Positions 1-7,916 of a stretch of 64,000 nucleotides of DNA are shown piece after piece. The stretch is taken from positions 3,286,001-3,350,000 of the forward strand of contig OZ255631.1 of the NCBI GenBank assembly GCA_965276835.1, written 5' to 3'. Numbering within the stretch: position 1 is the first letter of the stretch; the number at the start of each line of letters is the position of its first letter. Made by a program: the position numbers and the translations under genes. The notes under the pieces are model-generated. The model was given only the letters and a program-made list of their open reading frames with translations, ran no database searches and was not told where the DNA came from. The stretch is from BOG-932 sp965276835 (lineage in GTDB: Bacteria > Pseudomonadota > Alphaproteobacteria > BOG-932 > Roseiterribacteraceae).

Positions 1-189
1 GCCGAAGGCGACAGCCCTGCCGCCACGCACGGCAATCTCCGCTGCCACCTTTTCGACCTTGGACAGGGTTCGCCCGAACAGCACGACGGCCGCGCCCTCA
101 GCCGACATCGCCAAGGCCGCGCCCATTCCGGCGCCCTGCCCGGAGCCGGTGACGATTGCGACCTTGCCGTCCAGTTTTCCCTTACTCAT
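1..189 (-). CDS. Short-chain dehydrogenase/reductase, N-terminal part (continues off the left edge)
   Basis: Reading the minus strand from the ATG at 187-189 gives MSKGKLDGKVAIVTGSGQG, then about 45 further residues before the window ends. The TGxxxGxG dinucleotide-binding motif right after the first strand is typical of NAD(P)-dependent short-chain dehydrogenases (SDR). The start codon overlaps the stop of the upstream CobW-type gene by 8 bases, so the two are translationally coupled. The catalytic Ser-Tyr-Lys is outside the window, so substrate cannot be judged. From the neighbours (lyase, MaoC hydratase, BKACE) a role in hydroxyacyl or keto-acid metabolism is an inference only. Confidence 0.85.
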   Translation of the reverse strand, partial: MSKGKLDGKVAIVTGSGQGAGMGAALAMSAEGAAVVLFGRTLSKVEKVAAEIAVRGGRAVAFG

Positions 190-1147
190 TGCCTTCCCCT
201 ATTCCTGCTTGCTTGCGGATCGCCTGTTCGTCCAGATCGCGGCCGATGACAACGATCCGGGTACGCCGGTCTTCGCTGGGCCATGCCGGCAGTGTAACCG
301 GCGGGTGGAAAACATGCTGGACGCCGTGAACGACCACGGGTCCAGTCTCACCGGCGACATTCACCAATCCTTTGACCCGCAGCAGATTCGAACCCTTGCG
401 GCTTATCAAGTCCATCGTCAATTCCGCGAAACGGGCCGGCGGAATGGGACGATCGCCGATCAGACAGAACGATTGGATGTCGTCATGATTGTGATGAATT
501 TGAGCGTCGGCGACCACCGTCCCGCGATCCGCGGCGTCGATTTCAATCAACGATCCGGCATCGAAATCGCCGGGAAGCCGGACAATCGAAGCCAACGGGT
601 TTAGCGCGCGCAAGCGGGCCGCCAAACGATCGGCAATCGCCTTGTCGGTCAGATCAGTCTTGGTCAGCAGCAGCCGGTCCGCAATTGCGGCTTGATCGCG
701 CGCCTGATGCTCACGGTCCAGCGTATCCCAGCCGTTCACCGCATCCACCGTCGCGATCACGCCGTCCAGCCGAAAGCGTGCGGACACTATCGGGTCGGTC
801 ATCAATGTCTGCAGAATCGGCGCCGGTTCGGCCAAACCGGTGGTTTCGATGATCACCCGGTCGAATTCGCCGACCTGCCTGCGCACCCGACGTTGGAAGA
901 GGCTGCGCAGCGTATCGGCCAGATCGCTGCGCACCGAACAGCAGATACAGCCGCCCGGCAGGTTGACCAGATTTTCGGAGCCGGCCTCGATCAGGTCGTG
1001 GTCGATCCCGATTTCGCCGAATTCATTGACGACGACGGCGGTTTTCGCGGCCTGCGGCGACCGCAGCAGCCGGTTCAAAAGCGTGGTCTTGCCGCTGCCA
1101 AGATAGCCGGTCAGCAGCGTGACGGGTATGCGCCCGTCACGTGCCAC
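182..1147 (-). CDS. CobW/P47K (COG0523) family metal-associated GTPase
   Basis: The protein starts with a P-loop (GYLGSGKTTLLNRLL), then VNEFGEIGID, then the hallmark metal-binding CxCC motif in GGCICCSVRSDL, and ends in a CobW C-terminal domain. These G3E GTPases act as metal chaperones or insertases (Zn, Co, Ni or Fe) in the cytoplasm. The frame is open up to 1213, but that overlaps the upstream gene. The GTG at 1145-1147, a few bases after the upstream TGA, places the P-loop about 15 residues from the N terminus, as usual in the family, so I prefer it (about 321 aa); no clear ribosome site decides this. No Zur-type site was recognised. It could supply zinc to the metal-dependent BKACE encoded in the same cluster, which is inference. 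Confidence 0.85.
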   Translation of the reverse strand: MARDGRIPVTLLTGYLGSGKTTLLNRLLRSPQAAKTAVVVNEFGEIGIDHDLIEAGSENLVNLPGGCICCSVRSDLADTLRSLFQRRVRRQVGEFDRVIIETTGLAEPAPILQTLMTDPIVSARFRLDGVIATVDAVNGWDTLDREHQARDQAAIADRLLLTKTDLTDKAIADRLAARLRALNPLASIVRLPGDFDAGSLIEIDAADRGTVVADAQIHHNHDDIQSFCLIGDRPIPPARFAELTMDLISRKGSNLLRVKGLVNVAGETGPVVVHGVQHVFHPPVTLPAWPSEDRRTRIVVIGRDLDEQAIRKQAGIGEGNE

Positions 1148-1155
1148 GGCGTCTA

Positions 1156-2073
1156 TCAGACCAGCCAATCCGGATGCTTGGCGGCGACCAGGCGGCGCAT
1201 GCCGTCCTGCCACTTGGTCTTGAACGGCGGGGTGATGCCGAACAGCTTGGTGGTGTCGACCTTGACGCTCTCGAGCGGCCCCTTGTCGGTGTATTCCAGG
1301 ATCGGCTTGGTGCCGGTGAGTTCACCCAGATAGGCGGTCCAATCCTCGATCGCGACGGTTTCCCCGCCGCCCCAGTTGACGATGTTGGCCGGCACCGACG
1401 CCGCCTTCAGCAGGTCCGGGATACTGGCGACGATGTCGTCCTCGTGGATCAGAGAATATTCGGACGGCTTGTCGGGATGCAGCTGGATCGCGTGGCCGCC
1501 CTTCATCGCCAGCAGGTGATAATAAGGCCAGCCGCCATTGTCGCCGTAGGGAACGCAGAGCCGCGGGATGACGGTCGGCAGGTTGAATTCGCGGGCGGCG
1601 AACCGCACCACCGCCTCAACCGCGATCTTGGTGATGCTATAGGTCGTCATCATCGCGCGGTGATTGTCGCCTAGCTCGCTGGTTTCCTTCAGCAGGTTGT
1701 GGCCGGCCGCCTGATAGACGCCGGTGGTCGAGCACGCCAGAAAGCCCTTGGCCGTACGGCAGTGGCTCATCAAGAGGCCGGTGCCTTCCGCGTTGTTGCG
1801 GAAATCCAGGTCGAAATCGTCACCCGCCGCGCGAAACACGCCCAGATGGACGACATAGTCGAAATCCTTCGGAATCGCCGAGAAATCGCCCTTCTCAAGG
1901 TCGGCGGCGACGCATTTCACGCCGGCGGCCTCAAGCGACTTCTTCTTCTCCGCGTCTGAGAAACGGGCGACGCCCCATACCTCGTTACCCTGTTTCGCCA
2001 ACGCCTTGGCGACGACGAAACCGACCTGCCCCGTGGGGCCGGTGACCAAAATCTTGTGACCGCTGAATGCCAT
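1156..2073 (-). CDS. NAD(P)-dependent epimerase/dehydratase, extended SDR
   Basis: 305 aa. An N-terminal Rossmann motif (KILVTGPTGQVGFVVAKAL) is followed by an acidic stretch and an extended-SDR core with a catalytic Tyr-x3-Lys at TYSITK. The family acts on nucleotide sugars or related hydroxy/keto substrates with NAD(P). A good ribosome site (AAGGAGG, seen as cctcctt on the plus strand at about 2079-2085) precedes the ATG. The stop lies 8 bases before the preferred GTG of the CobW-type gene, so the two are co-transcribed. A 160-bp gap with a palindromic repeat separates it from the lyase gene upstream, so it may be a separate transcription unit. Substrate unknown. Confidence 0.85.
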   Translation of the reverse strand: MAFSGHKILVTGPTGQVGFVVAKALAKQGNEVWGVARFSDAEKKKSLEAAGVKCVAADLEKGDFSAIPKDFDYVVHLGVFRAAGDDFDLDFRNNAEGTGLLMSHCRTAKGFLACSTTGVYQAAGHNLLKETSELGDNHRAMMTTYSITKIAVEAVVRFAAREFNLPTVIPRLCVPYGDNGGWPYYHLLAMKGGHAIQLHPDKPSEYSLIHEDDIVASIPDLLKAASVPANIVNWGGGETVAIEDWTAYLGELTGTKPILEYTDKGPLESVKVDTTKLFGITPPFKTKWQDGMRRLVAAKHPDWLV

Positions 2074-2128
2074 CGTTTCCTCCTTGGTAGACCGTTAAAG
2101 TTCTCTTGCTCGCATTGTCCCATTTCAT

Positions 2129-2220
2129 CGTCATGCCCGGGCTTGACCCGGGCATCCACGTCATGTGTCCGCGCTTCGTGGAACCGCGTGGATGGCCGGG
2201 TCAAGCCCGGCCATGACGGG
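2129..2220. repeat. Intergenic palindromic repeat element
   Basis: Two near-palindromic arms, 2129-2160 (core cccgggcttgacccggg) and 2187-2220 (core ggccgggtcaagcccggcc), are inverted relative to each other around a spacer of about 26 bp. The whole element can fold into one long hairpin or two short ones. Elements of this form, sharing a gggcttgaccc core, are abundant between genes in alphaproteobacterial genomes. It lies between the lyase and epimerase genes, both on the minus strand, and may act as an attenuator or transcript-stabilising structure. No second copy was noticed in the window. Confidence 0.75.
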
Positions 2221-2233
2221 AAGGAGCTTCATC

Positions 2234-3121
2234 CTATGAATTAACCCCGAGCCTGTCGGCCGCCGCCTTGACCTTCCGCGCCAGCTTCAAATGCGGCATG
2301 TCGTACATTTTGCCGTCGATGCCGACCGTGCCGAGGGCCGGGTTGGAATCGAAGGCGTGGATGATCTTTTCCGCATGCGCGATCTCCGCCGGCGTCGGCG
2401 TGAAGGCCGCGTTGATGATCGCGATCTGGTCCGGGTGGATCGCGATCTTACCCTGGAAACCGGCGCGGCGGACCCGCTGGCATTCTTCTTCCAGGCCTGC
2501 GGGATTGCGGAAATTGACATAGACCGTGTCGATCGCCGCCGCCTCGGCCGCAGCCGCACCGGCGAGGCAGAGCGTCCGCGCCAACTCATAGAGCGGATCG
2601 TATCTGCCGTCGGCGTCGCGGTTGGCGCTGGCGCCGACCACGGCGGCGATATCCTCCGCGCCCCAGGTCATCAGAGTCATGCGCTGGCTGGCGCCGGCAT
2701 AGCTATTGAGGGCGAACATCGATTTCGCGGTTTCGGTCGCCACCGGGACGATCTTCGTCGAACCCTGCTCCAACCCGTGCGCTGCCTCCAGCGCGGACAG
2801 GTAATGACAAAGCTTCGTCACGTCAGCGCCCGAATCCGGCTTGGGCAGCATGATGCCGTCCGGCTTGCCGGCGATGATGCCGGCCAGATCGGGCAAACCC
2901 AGCGGTTCGGAGATCGGATTGATCCGCACCCACAGCTGGCATTTCGAACGGTCCGGGTTGGCCTTCAGGAACGCCTGCGCCGCCTCGCGGGCGACCGGCT
3001 TGCGTTCCGCCGACACCGAATCCTCAAGGTCGATCAGTACCAGGTCGGCGCCGGAGGCGGCCGCCTTTTCCATCTTGCGGTCGCTGTCGCCCGGGGCGAA
3101 CAGCAGGGAGCGCGGGATCAT
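2234..3121 (-). CDS. HpcH/HpaI (CitE-like) aldolase/CoA-ester lyase
   Basis: About 295 aa from the ATG at 3119-3121, which overlaps the MaoC stop in an ATGA and gives MIPRSLLFAPGDSDRKMEKA, the normal beginning of CitE-like lyases; the frame is open 12 codons further but those codons lie inside the MaoC gene. Family hallmarks are LVLIDLEDSV (metal-ligand region) and TWGAEDIAAVVG. The family cleaves malyl-, beta-methylmalyl- or citramalyl-CoA-type esters in a Mg2+-dependent retro-Claisen or aldol step. Pairing with a MaoC hydratase matches hydratase/lyase modules such as mesaconyl-CoA to glyoxylate plus propionyl-CoA, but the exact substrate is not readable here. Confidence 0.9.
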   Translation of the reverse strand: MIPRSLLFAPGDSDRKMEKAAASGADLVLIDLEDSVSAERKPVAREAAQAFLKANPDRSKCQLWVRINPISEPLGLPDLAGIIAGKPDGIMLPKPDSGADVTKLCHYLSALEAAHGLEQGSTKIVPVATETAKSMFALNSYAGASQRMTLMTWGAEDIAAVVGASANRDADGRYDPLYELARTLCLAGAAAAEAAAIDTVYVNFRNPAGLEEECQRVRRAGFQGKIAIHPDQIAIINAAFTPTPAEIAHAEKIIHAFDSNPALGTVGIDGKMYDMPHLKLARKVKAAADRLGVNS

Positions 3122-3573
3122 GCCGGCTTCTTCTTCATCAACGCCGAACGGCGGCAATAGGCCACTTCCTCGCCCTTCTGGTTAAAGCTGCGATGTTCGA
3201 ACACGACGATGCCGTCATTCGGGCGGCTTTTGCTTTCGCGCTTTTCCAGAACGACCGTCTCGCTGCGCAGCGTGTCGCCGATACGCACCGGCTTGGGGAA
3301 CTTCACCCCGTCCATGCCCAGATTGGCGACAGTGGTGCCCAGCGTGGTGTCGCCGACCGAGACGCCGATCATCAGGCCGAAGGTGAAGATGCTGTTGACC
3401 AGGATCTCACCGAATTCGCTGTTTTCCTTACAGAACTCAATATCGAGATGCAGCGGCTGCGGGTTGTGCGTCAGCGTGGTGAACAGCAGGTTGTCCGTTT
3501 CCGTCACCGTGCGGCGAATGTCGTGGACGAATTTCCGCCCGATTTCCAACTCGTCGAAATAAAGACCAGCCAT
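3118..3573 (-). CDS. MaoC-like (R)-specific enoyl-CoA hydratase
   Basis: 151 aa, single hot-dog fold. The hydratase-type segment TLTHNPQPLHLDIEFCKE carries the Asn-Pro-x-x-x-His arrangement of MaoC-like dehydratases, followed by a long central-helix region and the C-terminal strand VFEHRSFNQKGEEVAYCRR. Single-domain members of this size hydrate enoyl-CoA esters. The gene sits between BKACE (24 bp upstream) and the CitE-like lyase (4-base overlap), so hydration followed by C-C cleavage is the likely order of steps. Mesaconyl-CoA or a similar branched enoyl-CoA is plausible but inferred from context only. Confidence 0.87.
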   Translation of the reverse strand: MAGLYFDELEIGRKFVHDIRRTVTETDNLLFTTLTHNPQPLHLDIEFCKENSEFGEILVNSIFTFGLMIGVSVGDTTLGTTVANLGMDGVKFPKPVRIGDTLRSETVVLEKRESKSRPNDGIVVFEHRSFNQKGEEVAYCRRSALMKKKPA

Positions 3574-3597
3574 TGTCCCTGTACCTTCTCTTTTTGC

Positions 3598-4536
3598 TTA
3601 GAATCCGACCTGATCGGCGCCCTTGAGGCCGAGATATTCACGCGCCTCGGCCGGCGTCGCGATCTCAAGGCTCAAATCCTCCAGGATGCGGCGGATCTTG
3701 CCGACCTGCTGGGCATTGCTCTCGGCCAGCGTACCCTTGCCGATATAGATGCTGTCTTCCAGGCCGACGCGGACATTGCCGCCCATCAGCGCGGCTTGTG
3801 TCACGAAACCCATCTGGTGGCGACCGGCGGCCAGAACCGACCATTGATATTGGTCGCCGAACAATTTGTCGGCGATGCGCCGCATGTGGGCGAGGTTCTC
3901 CACATCGGCGCCGATGCCGCCCAGGATGCCGAAGATCGACTGGATGAACAGCGGCCCTTTCACCAGCCCGCGATCCAGGAAATGGGCCAGGTTGTAGAGA
4001 TGGCCGATGTCGTAGCATTCGAATTCGAACTTCGTGCCGCAACCCTCCCCCAGGGTTTTCAGCACATATTCGATATCCTTGAATGTGTTGCGGAAGATGA
4101 AGTCCCGCGTCATTTCCAGATAGGCCGGCTCCCACTCATATTTCCAGTCGCGCGGCTTATCCAGCGCCGGGAACAGGCCGAAATTCATCGAGCCCATGTT
4201 CAGCGACGCCATCTCCGGCTTGGTCGCCATCGCCGCCGCGATCCGCTCGTCCAGGCTCATGCCGTGGCCACCGCCGGTGGTGATGTTGATGACCGCGTCG
4301 GTCGCCTGCTTCACGCGCGGCAGGAATTCCATGAACAGTTTCGGATCGGGCGACGGCTTGCCGTTCGACGGATCGCGCACATGCAGATGGAGGATCGAGG
4401 CCCCAGCCTCCCACGCGCCGATGGCGCCGTCGGCGATCTCATTCGGCGTGATCGGCAGATGCGGCGTCATGCTGGGCGTATGGATGGAGCCGGTGACGGC
4501 GCAGGTGATGATGACCTTGCGGGGCTTCGCAGCCAT
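3598..4536 (-). CDS. BKACE (DUF849) beta-keto acid cleavage enzyme
   Basis: 312 aa. The start KVIITCAVTGSIHTPSMTP, the metal-binding HLHVRDP motif and NITTGGGHGMS are classic for the 3-keto-5-aminohexanoate cleavage enzyme family (DUF849, renamed BKACE). These Zn-dependent enzymes condense a beta-keto acid with acetyl-CoA, giving acetoacetate and the CoA ester of the shortened chain. Substrate classes are set by pocket residues that cannot be assigned by eye. It is first in the BKACE-MaoC-CitE run, so its CoA-ester product may feed the next two enzymes. It shares an 86-bp intergenic region with a divergent SnoaL-like gene. Confidence 0.92.
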   Translation of the reverse strand: MAAKPRKVIITCAVTGSIHTPSMTPHLPITPNEIADGAIGAWEAGASILHLHVRDPSNGKPSPDPKLFMEFLPRVKQATDAVINITTGGGHGMSLDERIAAAMATKPEMASLNMGSMNFGLFPALDKPRDWKYEWEPAYLEMTRDFIFRNTFKDIEYVLKTLGEGCGTKFEFECYDIGHLYNLAHFLDRGLVKGPLFIQSIFGILGGIGADVENLAHMRRIADKLFGDQYQWSVLAAGRHQMGFVTQAALMGGNVRVGLEDSIYIGKGTLAESNAQQVGKIRRILEDLSLEIATPAEAREYLGLKGADQVGF

Positions 4537-4622
4537 GAGATGTCCTTCCCGAACGAATTCTTCTGGCGCAAACTATTCGTTCGTGCCCCGAACTGCCAGC
4601 CCCCAAAAGGAACTGCCGTATC

Positions 4623-5072
4623 ATGTTATCGGATTTGGAACGCCTGACCGCGATCGAAGAGATCAAGCAGCTGAAAGCCCGCTATTTCCGGTCAATGGAT
4701 ACCAAGGATTGGGAGGGGTTGACCGCCGTGTTCGCACCGGATGCCGAACTGGATATGCAAGGCGAGGCGGCCGACAAAAGCAAGGCGGCGGAGGGATTGG
4801 TCAAAGGCGGTGAGACTGTCGGCGCGTTCATCCGCAACGCCGTCCATGACCTGGTAACGGTGCATCACGGCCATATGCCGGAGATCGAGATCATCGACGA
4901 GACCACGGCGCGTGGTATCTGGGCGATGGAGGATGTACTGCGCTGGCCGGAGGGGGGACCCGTGAAAACCCTGCATGGGTATGGCCACTATCACGAGACC
5001 TACCGGAAGATCGACGGCGCCTGGCGTATCCAGACCTCACGGCTCAGCCGCCTGCGGCTCGACGTCACCTGA
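4623..5072 (+). CDS. SnoaL-like / NTF2-fold protein
   Basis: 149 aa. The N-terminal helix-strand pattern LERLTAIEEIKQLKARYFRSMDTKDW followed by VFAPDAELDM is typical of SnoaL_4 NTF2-like proteins (scytalone dehydratase or ring-hydroxylating beta-subunit fold), with a closing YHETYRKIDGAWRIQTSRL segment. Members are small isomerases, dehydratases or hydrolases acting on carbonyl compounds, or ligand-binding proteins; the reaction here is unknown. It is transcribed away from BKACE, suggesting a shared control region and the same catabolic programme. The 3' end is almost convergent with the SH3-domain gene (6-bp gap). Confidence 0.8.
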   Translation: MLSDLERLTAIEEIKQLKARYFRSMDTKDWEGLTAVFAPDAELDMQGEAADKSKAAEGLVKGGETVGAFIRNAVHDLVTVHHGHMPEIEIIDETTARGIWAMEDVLRWPEGGPVKTLHGYGHYHETYRKIDGAWRIQTSRLSRLRLDVT

Positions 5073-5078
5073 CCGGAG

Positions 5079-5762
5079 CTATTCGATGACTTCGCCGGAC
5101 TCCAGCCCCCAGACTTCATCGCGCATCAGCCAGCCTTTATAGCCCCCGGCTTTGACCTCGCACCAGACGGGGTCGCATTTCGAGATCGCGGCAACGACAC
5201 CGACTTCCAACTTTGCGACAATGTCGGCGTCCGGCTTCGGCTCGTGACGCAGGTCGCGCACGCTGCCCGAGACCAGCACGCTGCGGTGACCGGTCAGCAT
5301 CTGCTGGTTGACCCAGCCCTCGGTGCCCTCGCTGTCGCGGATTTTGCGCCAGATATCGAAACTGGCGACCACCTCGACAGGCAGCCCGCGGCGAACATAG
5401 ACCCACTGGATCGGAAAATCGGCGCTGGGCCCGCTGCGCAGATTGACCTTTTCCGCGCGCAATGAGGCGAAGTGAATCGCCTGCTTCGGGTCGGGCGGCT
5501 TCGGCGCCTCGGCCGGCGCGGCAGGCGGCGGCGCGGGCGCGACGGCGACCGGCGGCGGTGGAGCCGGCTTTGCCACGACGGCGGGGGGTTTCTTGGCCCG
5601 CTTGGCGTTCTTGCCGGCTTTGACGACAGGTTTCTTGGCGGACGCGGCCGTTTGTGATCCGGTGGGGTCGGCGGAGGCCTGCATCGCAGGGATCGCGGCA
5701 AACAAGGTTATGGCAAGCGCAATCCGCGCGACCGAACGGACCACGGGGTCTCTCCGACTCAA
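5079..5762 (-). CDS. Secreted protein with two bacterial SH3 domains
   Basis: 227 aa. An N-terminal signal peptide (hydrophobic residues about 10-30) is followed by a Lys/Ala/Pro-rich low-complexity linker (about 35-95) and two SH3b-like domains: one around 100-155 (VNLRSGPSADFPIQWVYVRRG, then EGWVNQQML) and one around 160-225 (VRDLRHEP, then GWLMRDEVWG). The second half has a Cys pair in SKCDPVWCEV. Such SH3 proteins are periplasmic and bind cell-wall peptides or anchor other proteins; this architecture is common in alphaproteobacteria as a family of unknown function. It appears monocistronic. Confidence 0.85.
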   Translation of the reverse strand: MSRRDPVVRSVARIALAITLFAAIPAMQASADPTGSQTAASAKKPVVKAGKNAKRAKKPPAVVAKPAPPPPVAVAPAPPPAAPAEAPKPPDPKQAIHFASLRAEKVNLRSGPSADFPIQWVYVRRGLPVEVVASFDIWRKIRDSEGTEGWVNQQMLTGHRSVLVSGSVRDLRHEPKPDADIVAKLEVGVVAAISKCDPVWCEVKAGGYKGWLMRDEVWGLESGEVIE

Positions 5763-5836
5763 GGCATCATAGGATGCGAATCTTGGTCGACAGAACGCGT
5801 GACCGCAAGCCGTAAGTCCGGCCTAACGGCCCAGCG

Positions 5837-7839
5837 TCAGTTGGCGATGACGACCGCGACGTGACCGAACTGGCTGTGGTCGGACGTTCCTGGCAGCTTA
5901 CGCAACTGCCAGCCGTAATTCAGGTCGATACGGACATTCTGGTCCGGCCCCGACAACAGGTGGAAGCCGAGGCCCACGCTCTCCAGCTCGACCGAGCCGC
6001 GTGTGTCGGCGTCGAACACGCTGCCGTAATCGTAGAAGACGCCAAGCTGGGTCAGGTCGTTCCACGGGCTGTTCGTGTGCAGCAGCATGTTGGCCAGGCT
6101 GAAGCCGGGCGTCCGCAATTCCTCGCTGGCGAAGACGCCTTCCGAAGCGTTCGCCACGCGGTCGTCGTAACCGCGGACGGTGTCAACGCCGCCGATGCCC
6201 ATCTGTTCGCTGGGGATCAGGTTGCCGTTGGAAATCTGCGCGACCAGGCGCGTGATCGAGGTCACGCCGCCGAACCAGCCGAGCGCGTTCGCCGTCGGCT
6301 GGCCTTGCGGCAGCCCGGTGACGCGGGTCAGCACGACATGGTCGTAGACATAATTCGCATGTGGCCCGCCAGGGCATTTAAGTGTGCCGCAGGTCTGCAG
6401 CGCATACAGCCTGTCGTTGTTGCCGTCGGTCATCCCGCCGGGGCTGAGCACCAAGGTATTGGTGAGGTCGGTCTGGCCGTAATCGTCTCGGTTGGTTGCA
6501 TCATATTCCAGGAAGAACTGCGCGACCTCGGTCGTGTAGTTCGAAACCTGGAGGCCACCGAATTCCAGGTTGTTGTTGCTGGTCTTGAACTCCCAGCCGC
6601 CGGAAATCTTCTCGTCGAACTTGCGGGTCGACGGCAGCTTGGTGGTATAGCGGATGCCGGCCGACGCGTCGGTACCGGCAAAGCCCAAGAACGGCCCCAG
6701 CAGCGGCGAGGATTCCAGGTACGACCCATAGATCGTGATCTTGTCGCGCCAGCCGGTCGCGATTTCATAACTGATCGTGTGGCCGACAAAGACGGGCGGT
6801 CTTCCTTGCCGAAGAACTGTTCGCGATTGTGCCAGAAATCGTTGCTGGTCGACAGCTGATACGAGAACTGGTCGTCCAGCCACAGGGCATTGCCCCAGGT
6901 GAAACCAAATTCCCAGCGGTCGTGGCCGAGCGCGAGCTGACCGGAATTGTTGTAACCGGCATAGGCGCGAAGCGGGATTTTCTCCTGCACCGTGTCGACT
7001 GTCAGATCGGTCGTCGCCGGGTCGGTGCCACGGTTGGCGACGATGTTCACCAGGCGGAACGGGTTCTGGTTGATCCAGTTCTTGTCGTCTTCCAGCTTCT
7101 CGATATTGATTCGGTCGCCCGGCTTCAGCCGCACCTGACTGACCAGGAAGTCGCTGGAAAACCACTTATTGCCGCGCGCCGACAGCTTGCCTGAGAAATG
7201 GCTTTCCATAACGACGATCTGGATGACGCCGTTGGTGACATCCTGGCCGGCCGGCGCCGCGACATCGACGAACGGATATTTCTGCTCGCGGTACCAATTG
7301 ATGATCACGCGGTTGATTTCTTTAAGCGTGCCCTGGGTAACGGGTTTGCCCAGGAACGCCGCCAGCCGGTCTTTCACGGTCTGGTTGTCGAGCATCGGCA
7401 GATCCTGCGGCACGATGCCGGAACCGCTGACACCCTTCTTTTTCATTTTGCTGATGTTGTCGATCAGCACCAACCCTTTCAGGTTGCCGATGATCGGCCG
7501 ATTGTCCTGGGCGCCGGCTGCCGGGCCGGCAGGCGGAGTGCCGGTGACAGAACCGGTATCGGGCATTTTCGGCACGGGCTGCGGCGCACCAGGCAACGGG
7601 TGCGGTCCACCCGGCTGTATCGGCGCCGACAACGGCGCGGCGTGCCTGCCGGTGACGGGCACCGCCGTCGATGCAGCGAAAGGCGCCGCCGTCGATGTCG
7701 TGGCCTGTGCCCAGGCATAAGATGGCGTAATGGCTATTCCGCCCATCAATAAGATGATGCGGAAAGCGCAAGTCGAACGAATCGTTTTGGTCCCGGCAAA
7801 CATGCTGACAGCTATACCCAGCTTTTTATGTTTGAACAT
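5837..7839 (-). pseudogene. TpsB-family outer-membrane transporter (ShlB/FhaC/HecB type), interrupted by a frameshift
   Basis: The partner transporter of the exoprotein at 7917-16382. The N-terminal half starts at the ATG 7837-7839 (MFKHKKLGIAVSMFAGTK..., signal peptide ending near YAWAQA), followed by a Pro-rich linker and POTRA-type sequence (GTLKEINRVIINWYREQKYP). The C-terminal half continues in the next frame as beta-barrel sequence with the L6-loop motif VRGYDD (GGVDTVRGYDDRVANA) and ends at 5837. Homology switches frame at about 6790-6802: NREQFFGKEDRP in one frame is continued by VFVGHTISYEIATGWRD in the other. This matches loss of one base near a CCCG run. As read, translation would stop at 6430 with a scrambled tail. 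It could be a real inactivation, phase variation or a sequencing error. Confidence 0.85.
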
Positions 7840-7916
7840 TACAAAGTGTTCACAATTATTTATAGATAAATAATTTTTCTGTATTCCACTTTGTGTCGCA
7901 GTCCGGTCGCCGGCCA

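Noticed and set aside
3193..4647. 484-codon plus-strand frame over MaoC and BKACE genes
   Set aside because: Crosses two well-supported minus-strand genes; translation shows no domain.
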